From Luteimonas galliterrae (lineage in GTDB: Bacteria; Pseudomonadota; Gammaproteobacteria; Xanthomonadales; Xanthomonadaceae): 64,000 nt of DNA. A program made the translations under genes and the position numbers. The stretch spans positions 186,001 through 250,000 of the forward strand of contig NZ_JAMBEP010000002.1 in the NCBI RefSeq assembly GCF_023374055.1, in the 5' to 3' direction. Each line of letters opens with the position of its first letter. Position 1 is the first letter of the stretch. The notes beneath the pieces are model-generated. The model was given only the letters and a program-made list of their open reading frames with translations. It did no database searches and had not been told where the DNA came from. Positions 34,947 to 44,865 of the stretch are shown piece by piece.

Positions 34947-36821
34947 TTACTGATAGATGCCCAGCACGGCCACATTCGCGAAAGCCTGTTCGCCGACCAG
35001 ACGCACATAGTACGTACCCGCGGCGGGGTTGGTGTAGACCACCGCTTCGCTGTTGCCCGGCTTGGCCGACTTGCGGTCGAATACGGTGCTGGTCGGCGCG
35101 CTGTCGTAGGACACGTACAGCGACACGTTGCCGGTGCCGCCGTAGCTGCGCAGGTTGAGGCTGCGCGTGCCGGCCGGCACTTCGATCTTGTACAGCAGCT
35201 CGTCGCCGGCGGCGCCGGTGAGCTGCGTGATCGCTACGCGGTTGACCAGCAGCTCGGCTTCTTCGTCGCCGATGTCCTGGGTGGCGGCGAAGGTCGCCGC
35301 GGCGGCGTCGAGGATGCCGGCGCCCATCGGCGTGCTGACCGGAGGCGTGACCGCGAACGGACGCGCGGTGCCGCGCAGGATGTTCTTCACCTGCGCCGGC
35401 GTCAGCGGCGGCTTGCCGGCGGCAACGGCTGCGCTCTGCATCAGCGCGACCACCGCGGCCACGTGCGGGCTGGCCTGCGAGGTGCCGATCATGCCGATCA
35501 GGCCTTCTTCTTCCGGACCTTCCGCACCGCTGTTGCCCAGCGACCAGATCCACATGTCGTCCGGCGAAGAGCCGCTGGTGGCGTTGCCGCCCGGCGCGGA
35601 CAGCGTGACGGTGGCGCCGTAGTTGGAGAACCAAGACTTGGCGCCGTCGATGCCGTTCGCGCCGACCGTGATCACGCCGCGGCAGCTGGCCGGCGAATGG
35701 AATGCGGCATCCTGGTTGTCGTTGCCTGCGGCGACGACGACGGTGACGCCGCGTTCGATCGCGCCGTCGACGGCCTCCTGCGTGACCGGATCCTGGCTGC
35801 AGGAACCGTTGCCGCCCAGGCTGAGATTGAGCACTTCGGCCGGATTTTCATTGGCCGGAACGCCGTCGACGGTGCCGCCCGAAGCCCAGACGATGGCGTC
35901 TGCGATATCGGACGTGTAACCGCCGCCGTGGCCGAGCACGCGCACGGGCTGCACCTTCGCTTTGTATGCCACGCCGGCCAGGCCCGCGCCGTTGTCGGTC
36001 ACCGCCGCGACCGTGCCGGCGACGTGCGTGCCGTGCCAGGAGCTGGCGTAAGGGCCGTACCAATCGCCAGGATCGTGCGCGTCGTCGTCGCGGCCGTCGC
36101 CGTCGCCGGCGACCGCTTCGTCGTGGATGAAGTCGTAGCCGGGCACCAGGTTCGCGTTCAGATCGCTGTGATCGGCGTAACCGGTGTCGAGCACGGCGAC
36201 GACGACGCCTTCGCCCTGCGAGATGTCCCACGCGGTGCTGGCGCTCATGCCGCCGACCGGATGGGTGTAATCCCACTGCAGTTGCGAGAAATACGGATCG
36301 TTGGGCACCACTTCGTAGCGCTGCTTGATGTAGTCCGGCTGCGCGTACAGCACGGCCGGATCCTTGCGCAGCTGCTGCAGGAAAGCGTTCGATTCGCTCG
36401 CGCTCAGGCGGCGCGAAGCGCGCAGCACATCGGCGCCGACACCGGTCTTGCGCAGGTGCGACAGCGACAAGGCAGCGCGCACGCCGCTGGCGCCTGCGAT
36501 GCCGGCGCTGCGCAGCGCCGCATTGGCGTTGTCGACCAGCGCCGAAGCGCCGCGCGACGCGACGCTGCCGTCGCGATATTTGACGATGAAGCGCTGGTAG
36601 CCGTCGGCTGCCTGCGTGCGCGCCAGCGGCAGCTTGCTGCGGCTGGAGATCAACCGCGCCGCCGGCGTGGCCGAGGCTTGGCTTGCGATCGCCGCGGTCG
36701 CGGCCATCGCTGCCGGCGCATGAGGGGCGCCGCGATCCGGAGTTGCGGCGTAGGCGGTCAGCGCAACCAGCACGGCTGCGGTCAGGGCACCGGCGGCCAG
36801 GTGGCGGGTATTCCTGTTCAT
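34947..36821 (-). CDS. secreted subtilisin-family serine protease
   Basis: A 624-residue S8 protease. A signal peptide (1-26) and a propeptide (about 70-170, with YQRFIVKYRDGS) precede the catalytic domain. The triad is Asp212 (AVLDTGYADH), His263 (WHGTHVAGT) and Ser448 (IGTSQASPH). The N-terminal part of the catalytic domain has an acidic loop GDGDGRDDDAHDPGDW that may bind calcium. A pre-peptidase C-terminal (PPC) domain covers about 540-620. ATG 36821 follows GGGAGAGAG. It lies 153 bp downstream of the giant adhesin on the same strand and might process it or other surface proteins; that is inference. Confidence 0.95.
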   Translation of the reverse strand: MNRNTRHLAAGALTAAVLVALTAYAATPDRGAPHAPAAMAATAAIASQASATPAARLISSRSKLPLARTQAADGYQRFIVKYRDGSVASRGASALVDNANAALRSAGIAGASGVRAALSLSHLRKTGVGADVLRASRRLSASESNAFLQQLRKDPAVLYAQPDYIKQRYEVVPNDPYFSQLQWDYTHPVGGMSASTAWDISQGEGVVVAVLDTGYADHSDLNANLVPGYDFIHDEAVAGDGDGRDDDAHDPGDWYGPYASSWHGTHVAGTVAAVTDNGAGLAGVAYKAKVQPVRVLGHGGGYTSDIADAIVWASGGTVDGVPANENPAEVLNLSLGGNGSCSQDPVTQEAVDGAIERGVTVVVAAGNDNQDAAFHSPASCRGVITVGANGIDGAKSWFSNYGATVTLSAPGGNATSGSSPDDMWIWSLGNSGAEGPEEEGLIGMIGTSQASPHVAAVVALMQSAAVAAGKPPLTPAQVKNILRGTARPFAVTPPVSTPMGAGILDAAAATFAATQDIGDEEAELLVNRVAITQLTGAAGDELLYKIEVPAGTRSLNLRSYGGTGNVSLYVSYDSAPTSTVFDRKSAKPGNSEAVVYTNPAAGTYYVRLVGEQAFANVAVLGIYQ

Positions 36822-36974
36822 CTGTTGCTCTCTCCCGTGGATACGAAGGTGGGGCGATAGGCGCCGTGTGCCGTTTCGGGGGAACCGGACACCCGACGCC
36901 TTCGCGTTGGAACGCGGTTGGATGGAATGGAAGGGGTGGAACCGCATCGCGTGCGGACACGCGATGCGTTTGGA

Positions 36975-39900
36975 TCACCAGCTGAAGCCTGCGCCGCCGG
37001 TGACGGTGCTTTCGCTGCCGGAGAATGCCGCGCCCAGCGACACGCTGGCGCGTTCGCCGACCGCACGCTGGTAACCCAGCGCCCAGGCCTGGCGTCCGTT
37101 CTGCGCACCGACGCCGACCGCCATGCGGTTCTGGCCGGACAGGCCTGCGCTGTTCATCGCCATGCCGGTCAACGCGCCGCCCATCGCGCCGATGCGGTCG
37201 ATGCGCTGGTCCTGCTGCACGAAACGGGTTTCCATGTCCATGCGCAACTGGTTGAAGTCGTCGGTGACGGCGTTGAAGCGCAGATCGGTGTAGCTCCTGG
37301 CCGACGACAGCGTTTGCGCGGAAGCGTCGGCCTCGGTGGTGTTGCGCGACGGCGCAGGAGCGGAGGCCATGGCGACCGGGCCCGTGCCCGATGCCTGCGC
37401 GGCAGCGGAAGCCGTGTCGGGCGTTGCCGCATCGCTCGACGCGACGGCCGTCGCCGGCGCCGTGGTTTCCGCGCCTTCCGATGCGTTGCCCTGCGTGCCG
37501 ACCTGGATGTCGTTCACTTGGCCCTGCAGATCGTTCAACTTGTTGTCGACCGCGGTGAACGCTGCGCCGACGTTGTTGTAGCTTCCGCCCTGGATCATAT
37601 AAGTCGGTGCGATGAACGCGCCGGCCGAGAATCCGGCGCCGCCGCCGAGCCCGTTCGCGATGGATTGCATCTGGGCCACGTTGACCGCATCGGTAGCGTT
37701 GGTGCCCGCACGCAGGTTGGTGAGGCGACGCTCGTTGCCGGTGCTGCCGATCGACACCGTGTTGGCGCTGGTGGCGATCGAATTCGCGCCGAGCGCGACC
37801 GCATTGGTGGCCAGCGAACTCACGCTGGCGCCCTGGCCGATCGCGACGCTGCCGGTGGCGCCGGCATTGGCGTTGGCGCCGAGCGCGGTCGCCTGCGCCT
37901 GAGCGCGGCTGGTGGCGCCCAGCGCGACGCTATTGACGCCCTGCGCCTGCGCATCGCTGCCCACTGCGGTGGCCAGATCGCCCTGCGCGTTGCTGGCCGC
38001 GCCGACCGCTACCGACAATGCGCCGCCGGAACTGGCCGATGCGCCGGCCGCGACGCTGTTCTCGCCGCCTGCCGTCGAGCCTTCCTCGCCGTTGGCCTTG
38101 AAGAACTTGCTGGTCTGCGCCGCGCCGTCGGCGACTTCGTTCAATTGCGCGAGGTTGACCGCATCGGTGTCCTGCGTGCCTGCGGCGACGTTGGTGATCT
38201 GCCGGTCGATGGCCGCATGCACGGTGCCGCCTGCATCGGTCCAATCTTCTGCAGCGCCCACCGAGACGCTGTTGGCGCGATCGGCCAGCGAACCTTGGCC
38301 GAGCGCGACGCTGTTCGATGCCTCCGGCGTGGTCCACGCATTGGCGCCGAGCACCGTCGCATTCTCCGATTGCGCGAAGCTGTTGAAGCCCAGCGATGTA
38401 GCGGAACCGCCGATCGCCCAACTCTCCGCGCCCACCGCCGTCGTGCGATCGCCGACCAGTTCGCTGTCCCCGTACGAACCGGCGTAAGCGCCCGCACCGA
38501 TCGCGGTGCTGTACTGGCCGGTGGCGCCGGCGGAACTGAAGGAGCCATCGGAGAAGCCGCCGAGCGCAGTGCTGTATTGGCCAGTCGCTGCGGCGTTCTG
38601 GCCGACGGCAGTGCCCTGCGTGCCGACGAATGTGTTTTCGCCCGTCTCTTCATCGAACGACCAGTAGCCGGACGCCGCACCCGAACCGATGGCGACGCCG
38701 CCGACGCCGGACATGCTGCCCGAGCCGATCGCGGTCGCATTGAAATCGGTAGCGAATGCGCCGTTGCCGATCGCCGTACTCTGCCAGCCGTCGGCCGTTG
38801 CGAAAGCGCCGATCGCGGTGGTGAACGGCGCGTTGGCCCATGCCAATCCGCCGACGGCGACCGCGAAGAAGCCGTTCGATTCGCTGCCTGCGCCGACCGA
38901 CACGCCGTTGGATCCGTTGGCGATGCTGTTGGCGCCCAAAGCGACGCTGCCGCCGCCGTTGGATTGCGCGCTTGCGCCACCAGCGAAACTGGAGCCGCCC
39001 GCCGCATACGCGTTCGCACCGACCGCGCTGCTGTTGTCGCCTTCCGCGACCGCGCCATAACCGCTAGCGCTGCTGAATTCGCCGATAGCGTTGCTGCCGG
39101 TGCCGAACGCGGACGATCCGGTGCCCAGCGCGAGGCTGCTGCCGCCGGCCGCGGTCGAGTAGTCGCCGGCGGCATTGCTCTGGTAGCCGTAAGCGCTGCT
39201 TTCGGTTCCGTTGGCCGAACTGTTCGCACCTGCGGCCGTGGCGTTTTCGCCATCGGCGATGGCGACATCGCTGCCGTCGCCGGCGCCGTTGACGGCGAAA
39301 TAGTCGTTGGCGTCGCCGACGCTGTCGGCGACTTCGTCGAGCTGCGCTTTGTTGACCGCGTCGGTGGCTTCGGTACCTGCGGCGACATTGGCGATTTGGC
39401 GCGTCAGACCGGTGCCGGCGTTGCCGACCGACACGGTGTTGTCGCGGTCGGCGAGCGAGTCGGCGCCCAAGGCGACCGCGCCGTTGGCCATCGCCAGCGT
39501 GTTGCTGCCCAGGGCCACCGACGTATCGTTCCAGGCACGGGCGTACTGGCCCACGGCGACCGAATCGATGCCGCCGGCCGCCGCGCCGCCGCCTACCGCA
39601 GTCGCGCGATCCGCCTGGCTTTGCGCCCCTGCGCCGAGCGCGACGCTGTTCATGCCCCAGGCGGCGGTGTTCTGCTCGATGCAAACGAAGTCGGCGCAAG
39701 CCATCGTGCCGCCGATCGCGACCGAACTGTCGCCCCCGGCGGTGGTCCACTGCGAACCGATGGCGATCGAGCGATGCCCCATCGCGGACACGACGCTGCC
39801 GATGGCGATGCCCTGGTAAGCGCCGGCATCGACATAGCTGTCGGTACCGATGGCGATACCGCCTTCGGCGAGCGACGTGGAGGCCGTACCCAGCGCCATG

Positions 39901-42900
39901 GCGTAATAGTTGTCCGCCCAGGCGCTGTGGCCGAACGCGGTCGCGCCGAATACGCCTGCGTGACTGAGCGTGCCGGTGGCCGTGCCGAAATCGCCGGCGT
40001 AGCTGCCCGCGCCCACGCCGATGCTGTCGATGCCTTCGGCCAGGCTCTGCGTGCCGAGCGCGATCGAAGCTTCGCCCAGCGCCTGGCTGTCGCTGCCTTG
40101 AGCGATCGACAACTCGCCGCTGGCCAAGCTGCCGTAACCGTTGGCCACGCTCTGGGTGCCGAGTGCGTTGGCGCCGTTGCCGATCGCGGTCGCGCCTTCG
40201 CTCAAAGCCAGGCTGCCGCTGCCGACAGCCGTCGAATAATCGCCTTCGGCATCGCTCATCGCGCCATACGCGCTGCTCTGCACGCCGTTGGCGACGCTGT
40301 TCGCGCCGGTGGCGGTGCTGGATTCGCCGCCGGCCATGCTCATGGCGCCGGTGGCCGTGGCATTGTCCGCCATGGCGTTGGCCTGGTAACCGACCGCTTG
40401 CGCGTTGTTGCCGCTTGCACCGGCGAGACTGCCGACGGCAACTGCGCCCTGCCCTTCGGCCAAGGTCGCTTCGCCCACGTCGGGCATCCCGTCGCCGTCA
40501 TGATCGGTCCACTCGCTGCCGCCGATCGCGACCGTGTCTGCGCCGTTCGCCGCCGCGTTGTAGCCGGCCGCGACCGAATGCGGGCCGTTGGCGAGGCTGT
40601 TGGAACCCACGCCGACGCTGCCCTGTCCGATCGCGGTGCTGTAACCGCCGACCGCAACGTTGAAATCGCCGGCGACCGCACGCGAATGCGCGCCGAGCGC
40701 AACACCCGCCTCGCCATTCGCGCCTGCGCCGAACCCGCCGACGAAGCTGCCGTCGCCGTAAGCCTGCGCATCGCCGCCGATCGCGGTGGATCCCATGCCC
40801 GCGGCGACGCTCAATGCGCCGATCGCGGTTGCGGCCTGCTCGGCCGAAGCTTCGGAGCCTGCGCCCACGGCGGTATTGCCGAAACCGAATGTCACCGCGC
40901 TCTGGCCGATGGCGACGCTGGAATCGCCGAACGCCATCGCGCCCTGGCCGAACGCGCTGGCGCCCAGGCCGTCGGCCATGCTCTCCGCGCCGATCGCGGT
41001 GCTGGCGTTCTGGGTGGTCATGCTGTTGCGGCCGATCGCGATCGAGCCTTCGCCTTGCGCATTGGCGTCGTCGCTGCCGTCTTCGGCGCCGTTGGCGGCG
41101 AAGTAGTGGCTGGAATCGCTGACGCTTTCGGCCACTTCATCCAATTGCGACTTGTTCACCGCGTCGGTGGCTTCGGTACCGGCGGCGACGTTGGTGATCT
41201 GGCGTTCGTCGCCGACCTGGCCGATGGAAACGCTGTTGTCGCGATCGGCCACCGAATTGGTGCCGAGCGCGACCGCGTTGTCCGCTTCCACGGTGCTGAA
41301 TGCGCCGAGCGCGGTCGAATAATCGTTGAAGGTATTGGAACCAAGACCGATGGCGATCGAACCGACGCCGCCCGCGTAGGTCGGGCGCAGGAACCAATCG
41401 CGATCCACGCCCAAGCCGCCGATCGCGATGCTCTGCGCATCGCCCGCATTGGCGCCTACGCCGATCGCGACGCCCTGATAGGCGCCTTGCGCAACCGTAG
41501 CGCTGAGACCGAGCGCGACACCGGCAGTGGCATCTGCGCCGACCGAAGCGCCGGCGCCCATCGCGACGCCGCCGTTGGCGTTCGCGCCGACGCCGGGAAC
41601 CGCGTCGGTCCACATGCCCACCGTGTCGCCGGTATTGATCGCAACCGAAAGATCGGCATTCGCGCTCGAGGCATACCCCATCGCTACCGCATTCACGCCC
41701 GACGCATAAGAAGATGTGCCGACGGCGACCGCATCCCAGCCGGTCGCGACACTGCCGTAGCCGATCGCATTCGACGTTTCGCCCAACGCGGTCGCGCCCG
41801 CGCCGAAAGCATTCGCACCCATCGCGCCGGCGTAGCTGCCGCTGCCTGCCGCGGTGGCATAGTCCGCATCGGCGACGGATTGATAGCCGGTCGCGGTGCT
41901 TTCGGCGCCATTGGCCTGGCTCAGCGCGCCGGTGGCGGTGCTGGATTCGCCTTGCGCGAGGCTTTGCGCGCCGGTCGCGGTGGCGTTGGCGGCCAACGCG
42001 CTCGCCTGGTGGCCGATGGCCAGCGCATCGTTGCCGCTGGCGCCGGCCATGCTGCCGACGGCGACCGCGCCCTGCCCTTCGGCCAGCGTCGCTTCGCCGA
42101 CATCGGGCATGCCGTCGCCGTCATGATCGGTCCACTCGCTGCCGCCGATCGCGACCGTGTCTTCGCCGTTCGCCGCCGCGTTGTAGCCGGCCGCGACCGA
42201 ATGCTGGCCGTTGGCGAGGCTGTTGGAACCCACGCCGACGCTGCCCTGCCCGATCGCGGTGCTGTAACCCCCGACCGCGACGTTGAAGTCGCCCGCGACC
42301 GCACGCGAATGCGCACCGAGCGCAACGCCGGCCTCGCCATTGGCGCCGGCGCCGAAGCCGCCGACGAAACTGCCGTCGCCGTAAGCCTGCGCATTGCCGC
42401 CGACTGCCGTCGAACCCATGCCCGCCGCTACGCTCAACGCGCCCAATGCGGTCGCCGCTTGTTCGGCGCTGGCTTCGGAGCCGGCGCCTACCGCCGTGTT
42501 GCCGAAGCCGAACGTCGCCGCGCCTTGGCCGATCGCCGTGCTGGCATGGCCGAACGCCATCGAGCCCTGGCCGAACGCGGCCGCGCCGATGCCGGCAGCG
42601 ATGCTTTCGCCGCCGACCGCGACCGAGGAATTGCCGGAAGCGAAGCTGTTGGCGCCCAACGCCGTCGCTTCCCAGCCTTCGGCCGTGGATTGTTTGCCGA
42701 TGGCGACGGCGCCGTCGGCTTCGAACGCCTCGCCGAGCTCGTCGCTCACCCATGGCCGCGTCTGCGCGCCGCTGCCGATCGCGATGGCGCCTTCGCCTTG
42801 CGCGCTGGCATCGTCGCTGCCGTCGCCGGCGCCGTTGGCCTTGAAATAGTCCGAATCGAAACTGTCCTCGACAGGGCGGCTCTTCCTGCCCTTGTCGGCC

Positions 42901-43172
42901 TTGGCGGCGGCCACGACTTTTTCGAGCTGCGCGCATTCCACCGCGATCCCGCGCTGCCCCGGAAGCGTGATGGTGCAGATGTCCTTGGCCGGTCCGGCAG
43001 CCTGCGCGAAAGGCGCCAGCGCGAAGCTCGCCGACAGCACCGCCGTGCCCAGGGCGGCGCGGCGCAGGCGGCTCGGCCGGCCCGAAGGCTTGCCGTTGGC
43101 CGACGCCAGTTCCGAAGCGACCACAAGCGCCTGCAACGACCGGCTCCACACCAGACTGAAAACCTTGTTCAT
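36975..43172 (-). CDS. giant trimeric autotransporter adhesin, 2065 aa
   Basis: A type Vc trimeric adhesin. The N-terminus is an extended signal peptide region (MNKVFSLVWSRSLQALVVAS, then a hydrophobic core to AQAAG near 60). The passenger has YadA-type head repeats (SxAxGxxxxAxG) in at least four modules, each opened by a DYFxxNGAxDGS word and closed by a neck (NVAAGTEATDAVNKxQLDEV; near residues 665, 1265, 1665 and 1825). Residues about 200-372 and 742-913 are a long duplication, including an inserted calcium-loop-like TDHDGDGMPD. A short stalk and a beta-barrel anchor (GGQ-like NGRQAWALGYQRAVGERASV onward) end the chain. GGGAGAGAGG precedes the ATG. The antisense strand is open throughout, which is a composition effect. 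Confidence 0.95.
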   Translation of the reverse strand: MNKVFSLVWSRSLQALVVASELASANGKPSGRPSRLRRAALGTAVLSASFALAPFAQAAGPAKDICTITLPGQRGIAVECAQLEKVVAAAKADKGRKSRPVEDSFDSDYFKANGAGDGSDDASAQGEGAIAIGSGAQTRPWVSDELGEAFEADGAVAIGKQSTAEGWEATALGANSFASGNSSVAVGGESIAAGIGAAAFGQGSMAFGHASTAIGQGAATFGFGNTAVGAGSEASAEQAATALGALSVAAGMGSTAVGGNAQAYGDGSFVGGFGAGANGEAGVALGAHSRAVAGDFNVAVGGYSTAIGQGSVGVGSNSLANGQHSVAAGYNAAANGEDTVAIGGSEWTDHDGDGMPDVGEATLAEGQGAVAVGSMAGASGNDALAIGHQASALAANATATGAQSLAQGESSTATGALSQANGAESTATGYQSVADADYATAAGSGSYAGAMGANAFGAGATALGETSNAIGYGSVATGWDAVAVGTSSYASGVNAVAMGYASSANADLSVAINTGDTVGMWTDAVPGVGANANGGVAMGAGASVGADATAGVALGLSATVAQGAYQGVAIGVGANAGDAQSIAIGGLGVDRDWFLRPTYAGGVGSIAIGLGSNTFNDYSTALGAFSTVEADNAVALGTNSVADRDNSVSIGQVGDERQITNVAAGTEATDAVNKSQLDEVAESVSDSSHYFAANGAEDGSDDANAQGEGSIAIGRNSMTTQNASTAIGAESMADGLGASAFGQGAMAFGDSSVAIGQSAVTFGFGNTAVGAGSEASAEQAATAIGALSVAAGMGSTAIGGDAQAYGDGSFVGGFGAGANGEAGVALGAHSRAVAGDFNVAVGGYSTAIGQGSVGVGSNSLANGPHSVAAGYNAAANGADTVAIGGSEWTDHDGDGMPDVGEATLAEGQGAVAVGSLAGASGNNAQAVGYQANAMADNATATGAMSMAGGESSTATGANSVANGVQSSAYGAMSDAEGDYSTAVGSGSLALSEGATAIGNGANALGTQSVANGYGSLASGELSIAQGSDSQALGEASIALGTQSLAEGIDSIGVGAGSYAGDFGTATGTLSHAGVFGATAFGHSAWADNYYAMALGTASTSLAEGGIAIGTDSYVDAGAYQGIAIGSVVSAMGHRSIAIGSQWTTAGGDSSVAIGGTMACADFVCIEQNTAAWGMNSVALGAGAQSQADRATAVGGGAAAGGIDSVAVGQYARAWNDTSVALGSNTLAMANGAVALGADSLADRDNTVSVGNAGTGLTRQIANVAAGTEATDAVNKAQLDEVADSVGDANDYFAVNGAGDGSDVAIADGENATAAGANSSANGTESSAYGYQSNAAGDYSTAAGGSSLALGTGSSAFGTGSNAIGEFSSASGYGAVAEGDNSSAVGANAYAAGGSSFAGGASAQSNGGGSVALGANSIANGSNGVSVGAGSESNGFFAVAVGGLAWANAPFTTAIGAFATADGWQSTAIGNGAFATDFNATAIGSGSMSGVGGVAIGSGAASGYWSFDEETGENTFVGTQGTAVGQNAAATGQYSTALGGFSDGSFSSAGATGQYSTAIGAGAYAGSYGDSELVGDRTTAVGAESWAIGGSATSLGFNSFAQSENATVLGANAWTTPEASNSVALGQGSLADRANSVSVGAAEDWTDAGGTVHAAIDRQITNVAAGTQDTDAVNLAQLNEVADGAAQTSKFFKANGEEGSTAGGENSVAAGASASSGGALSVAVGAASNAQGDLATAVGSDAQAQGVNSVALGATSRAQAQATALGANANAGATGSVAIGQGASVSSLATNAVALGANSIATSANTVSIGSTGNERRLTNLRAGTNATDAVNVAQMQSIANGLGGGAGFSAGAFIAPTYMIQGGSYNNVGAAFTAVDNKLNDLQGQVNDIQVGTQGNASEGAETTAPATAVASSDAATPDTASAAAQASGTGPVAMASAPAPSRNTTEADASAQTLSSARSYTDLRFNAVTDDFNQLRMDMETRFVQQDQRIDRIGAMGGALTGMAMNSAGLSGQNRMAVGVGAQNGRQAWALGYQRAVGERASVSLGAAFSGSESTVTGGAGFSW
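40432..42570 (-). repeat. internal duplication in the giant adhesin gene
   Basis: Two blocks of about 515 bp (42055-42570 and 40432-40947) are nearly identical at the DNA level, offset by 1623 bp (541 codons). They encode the same head segment, including the TDHDGDGMPD loop. A recombination between them would shorten the adhesin in frame. Confidence 0.85.
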
Positions 43173-43512
43173 CGAACCTCTCTCCCGGAATTGCGTTTTC
43201 GAAGTGCAAACAGGGCTTCAGGCGGCGCCCGCGGACGGGAGACCGGCTAGCCGTTGCAGTGGTGGTGTCCGCCCTCACGCCCCCGAGGCGGACTTCGGTA
43301 TCCGCGCCGCACGCCGACCAAAAACGTCAGCAAGTGGCGGCGGCGGGTTGTTTGCGAACCTAAAGCGGCGCCCGGCGGCTTGTCACGCGCGCCTTCTCAC
43401 CCAATACTCACGGAAATCTCACCGTGGCCGGTTCGGTCCGCGCCATGCGCGGCAAGCCGGATGCTCCACGCCGTTCGACGGATCGAACACGCATTCGAGG
43501 CCCTCGTCCAAG
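43173..43512. promoter_or_regulatory. divergent control region with three 11-bp-spaced CTCAC repeats
   Basis: This 340-bp stretch between the adhesin and kinase start codons has no gene. Three CTCAC words occur at 43396-43400, 43407-43411 and 43418-43422, each 11 bp from the next, on one DNA face. Head-to-tail repeats one helical turn apart are typical of OmpR/PhoB-family binding sites, and an OmpR-type regulator is encoded nearby at 44998-45705. The first word is 112 bp before the kinase ATG and about 225 bp before the adhesin ATG. Confidence 0.5.
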
Positions 43513-44865
43513 ATGTTGAACCGCGTCACACGTTGGCTGCGCGGCGCGCCGATCACCGACGAGGTCGATCGCCGCAATGCGCCGGTGATGCAGTTGCTGT
43601 TGCTGTTCTACGGCATCGCCTTGCCGGCGAACTGGGCTTGGCACCTGTCGTCGCGCCCGATACCGGAAGGCTGGACGATCGTGCTGGTGCTCGACCTGAT
43701 CACCGCCTCGCTGGCGTTGTTCAGCGTGTTCCTGATCCGGCGCGGCGATTTCAGGCTCGCCATCAAATTGTTCGTCGGTGCGTTGCTCGCATCGCTGCTG
43801 CTCGCCTACCACATGCTCGGCGCGCAGGCGCAACTGATCGATCAGGTGTCGGTGATCCTGACCCTGGTGATCAGCGGGCTGGTGCTGGGAAGGCGCGCCC
43901 TGTGGATCGTGTTCGCCCTGCTGATGGTGATATTCGCGGTCGGCTTCGTCGCCGACGCCAACAACGCGGAGCAGACCGCGCAATGGATCCGCAATTCGAT
44001 GCGAAACGCGCCGTCGCTGGTGTTGAGCTATCTCATCATCACCATCATCCTCGACCGCACCCTGACCGCTTTGCGCGAAAGCCTCGCCGAATCCAACGCG
44101 CGCCGCCGGGAACTGCAGCTCGAGATGGCCGAACGCGAGCGCGCGCAGGCGCAACTGATCCATGCGCAGAAGCTGGAAGCCACCGGCCGCCTGGCCAGCG
44201 GCGTGGCGCACGATTTCAACAACATCCTCGACGTGATCCTGGGTTTCTCCTATCAGCGGCACCGGCTGCAGGACGTCGGCAGCGACCGCGAACGCTCCGA
44301 TGCGCTCGCCGACTCGCTGGAAGGCGTGGAAGTGGCAGCCAAACGCGGCACCGCGATCACCCGCAAGCTGCTCAGTTTCAGCCGCAGCGACCTGTTGAAG
44401 CTGCAGGTTTTCGACGTGACGCAGGCCTTGTCGGAATTGCAGCCGATGCTTCGCCAGCTGTTCCCGCCGACGGTACGGCTGGAATCGGTGACGGACACGG
44501 CGCCGCTGCCGGTCCGCATGGACCGCAGCGAGCTGGAGTTGATGATCCTCAACATCGCCGCGAACGCGCGCGATGCGATGCCCGAGGGCGGACGTTTCCT
44601 GGTCGCGACGCGACGCGCGGGCGATAGCGTGGAGATCGCGATGACCGACGACGGCCACGGCATGGACGAGCAGGTGCAGCGGCACATCTTCGAGCCGTTC
44701 TTCACCACGAAATCCGCAGCGGACGGCACCGGGCTGGGCTTGTCGGTCATACGCGATATCGCAGCGGCGGCTGGCGGCGATATCCGCGTCGACAGCGCGA
44801 TCGGAAAGGGTTCGACGTTCTACCTGCGCCTGCCGTTGGTCGAGACCGAACCTGCGGCTCTGTAG
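43513..44865 (+). CDS. membrane sensor histidine kinase
   Basis: A 450-residue kinase. Residues 25-190 have about six transmembrane helices without a sizeable periplasmic domain, so it may sense within the membrane. A coiled coil (about 190-220) leads to a HisKA domain with His233 in GVAHDFNNILDVILG, and an ATPase domain with NIAANARDAMPEGG, TDDGHGMDE and GTGLGLSVI. Its TAG stop lies in the GTAGAGCGG head of a REP. ATG 43513 is the first Met of the homologous region. The adhesin is divergent and the regulator convergent, so they are neighbours rather than an operon. Confidence 0.9.
   Translation: MLNRVTRWLRGAPITDEVDRRNAPVMQLLLLFYGIALPANWAWHLSSRPIPEGWTIVLVLDLITASLALFSVFLIRRGDFRLAIKLFVGALLASLLLAYHMLGAQAQLIDQVSVILTLVISGLVLGRRALWIVFALLMVIFAVGFVADANNAEQTAQWIRNSMRNAPSLVLSYLIITIILDRTLTALRESLAESNARRRELQLEMAERERAQAQLIHAQKLEATGRLASGVAHDFNNILDVILGFSYQRHRLQDVGSDRERSDALADSLEGVEVAAKRGTAITRKLLSFSRSDLLKLQVFDVTQALSELQPMLRQLFPPTVRLESVTDTAPLPVRMDRSELELMILNIAANARDAMPEGGRFLVATRRAGDSVEIAMTDDGHGMDEQVQRHIFEPFFTTKSAADGTGLGLSVIRDIAAAAGGDIRVDSAIGKGSTFYLRLPLVETEPAAL

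Noticed and set aside
34866-36860. A 664-codon plus frame opposite the subtilase
   Set aside because: Antisense of a gene with a complete catalytic triad, and no domain of its own.
36918-43250. A 2110-codon open frame on the strand opposite the giant adhesin
   Set aside because: High-G+C codon bias leaves the antisense frame open. Its translation is rich in Arg, Ala and Asp with no domain, no signal and no start context, while the minus strand has an extended signal peptide, head repeats and a membrane anchor.
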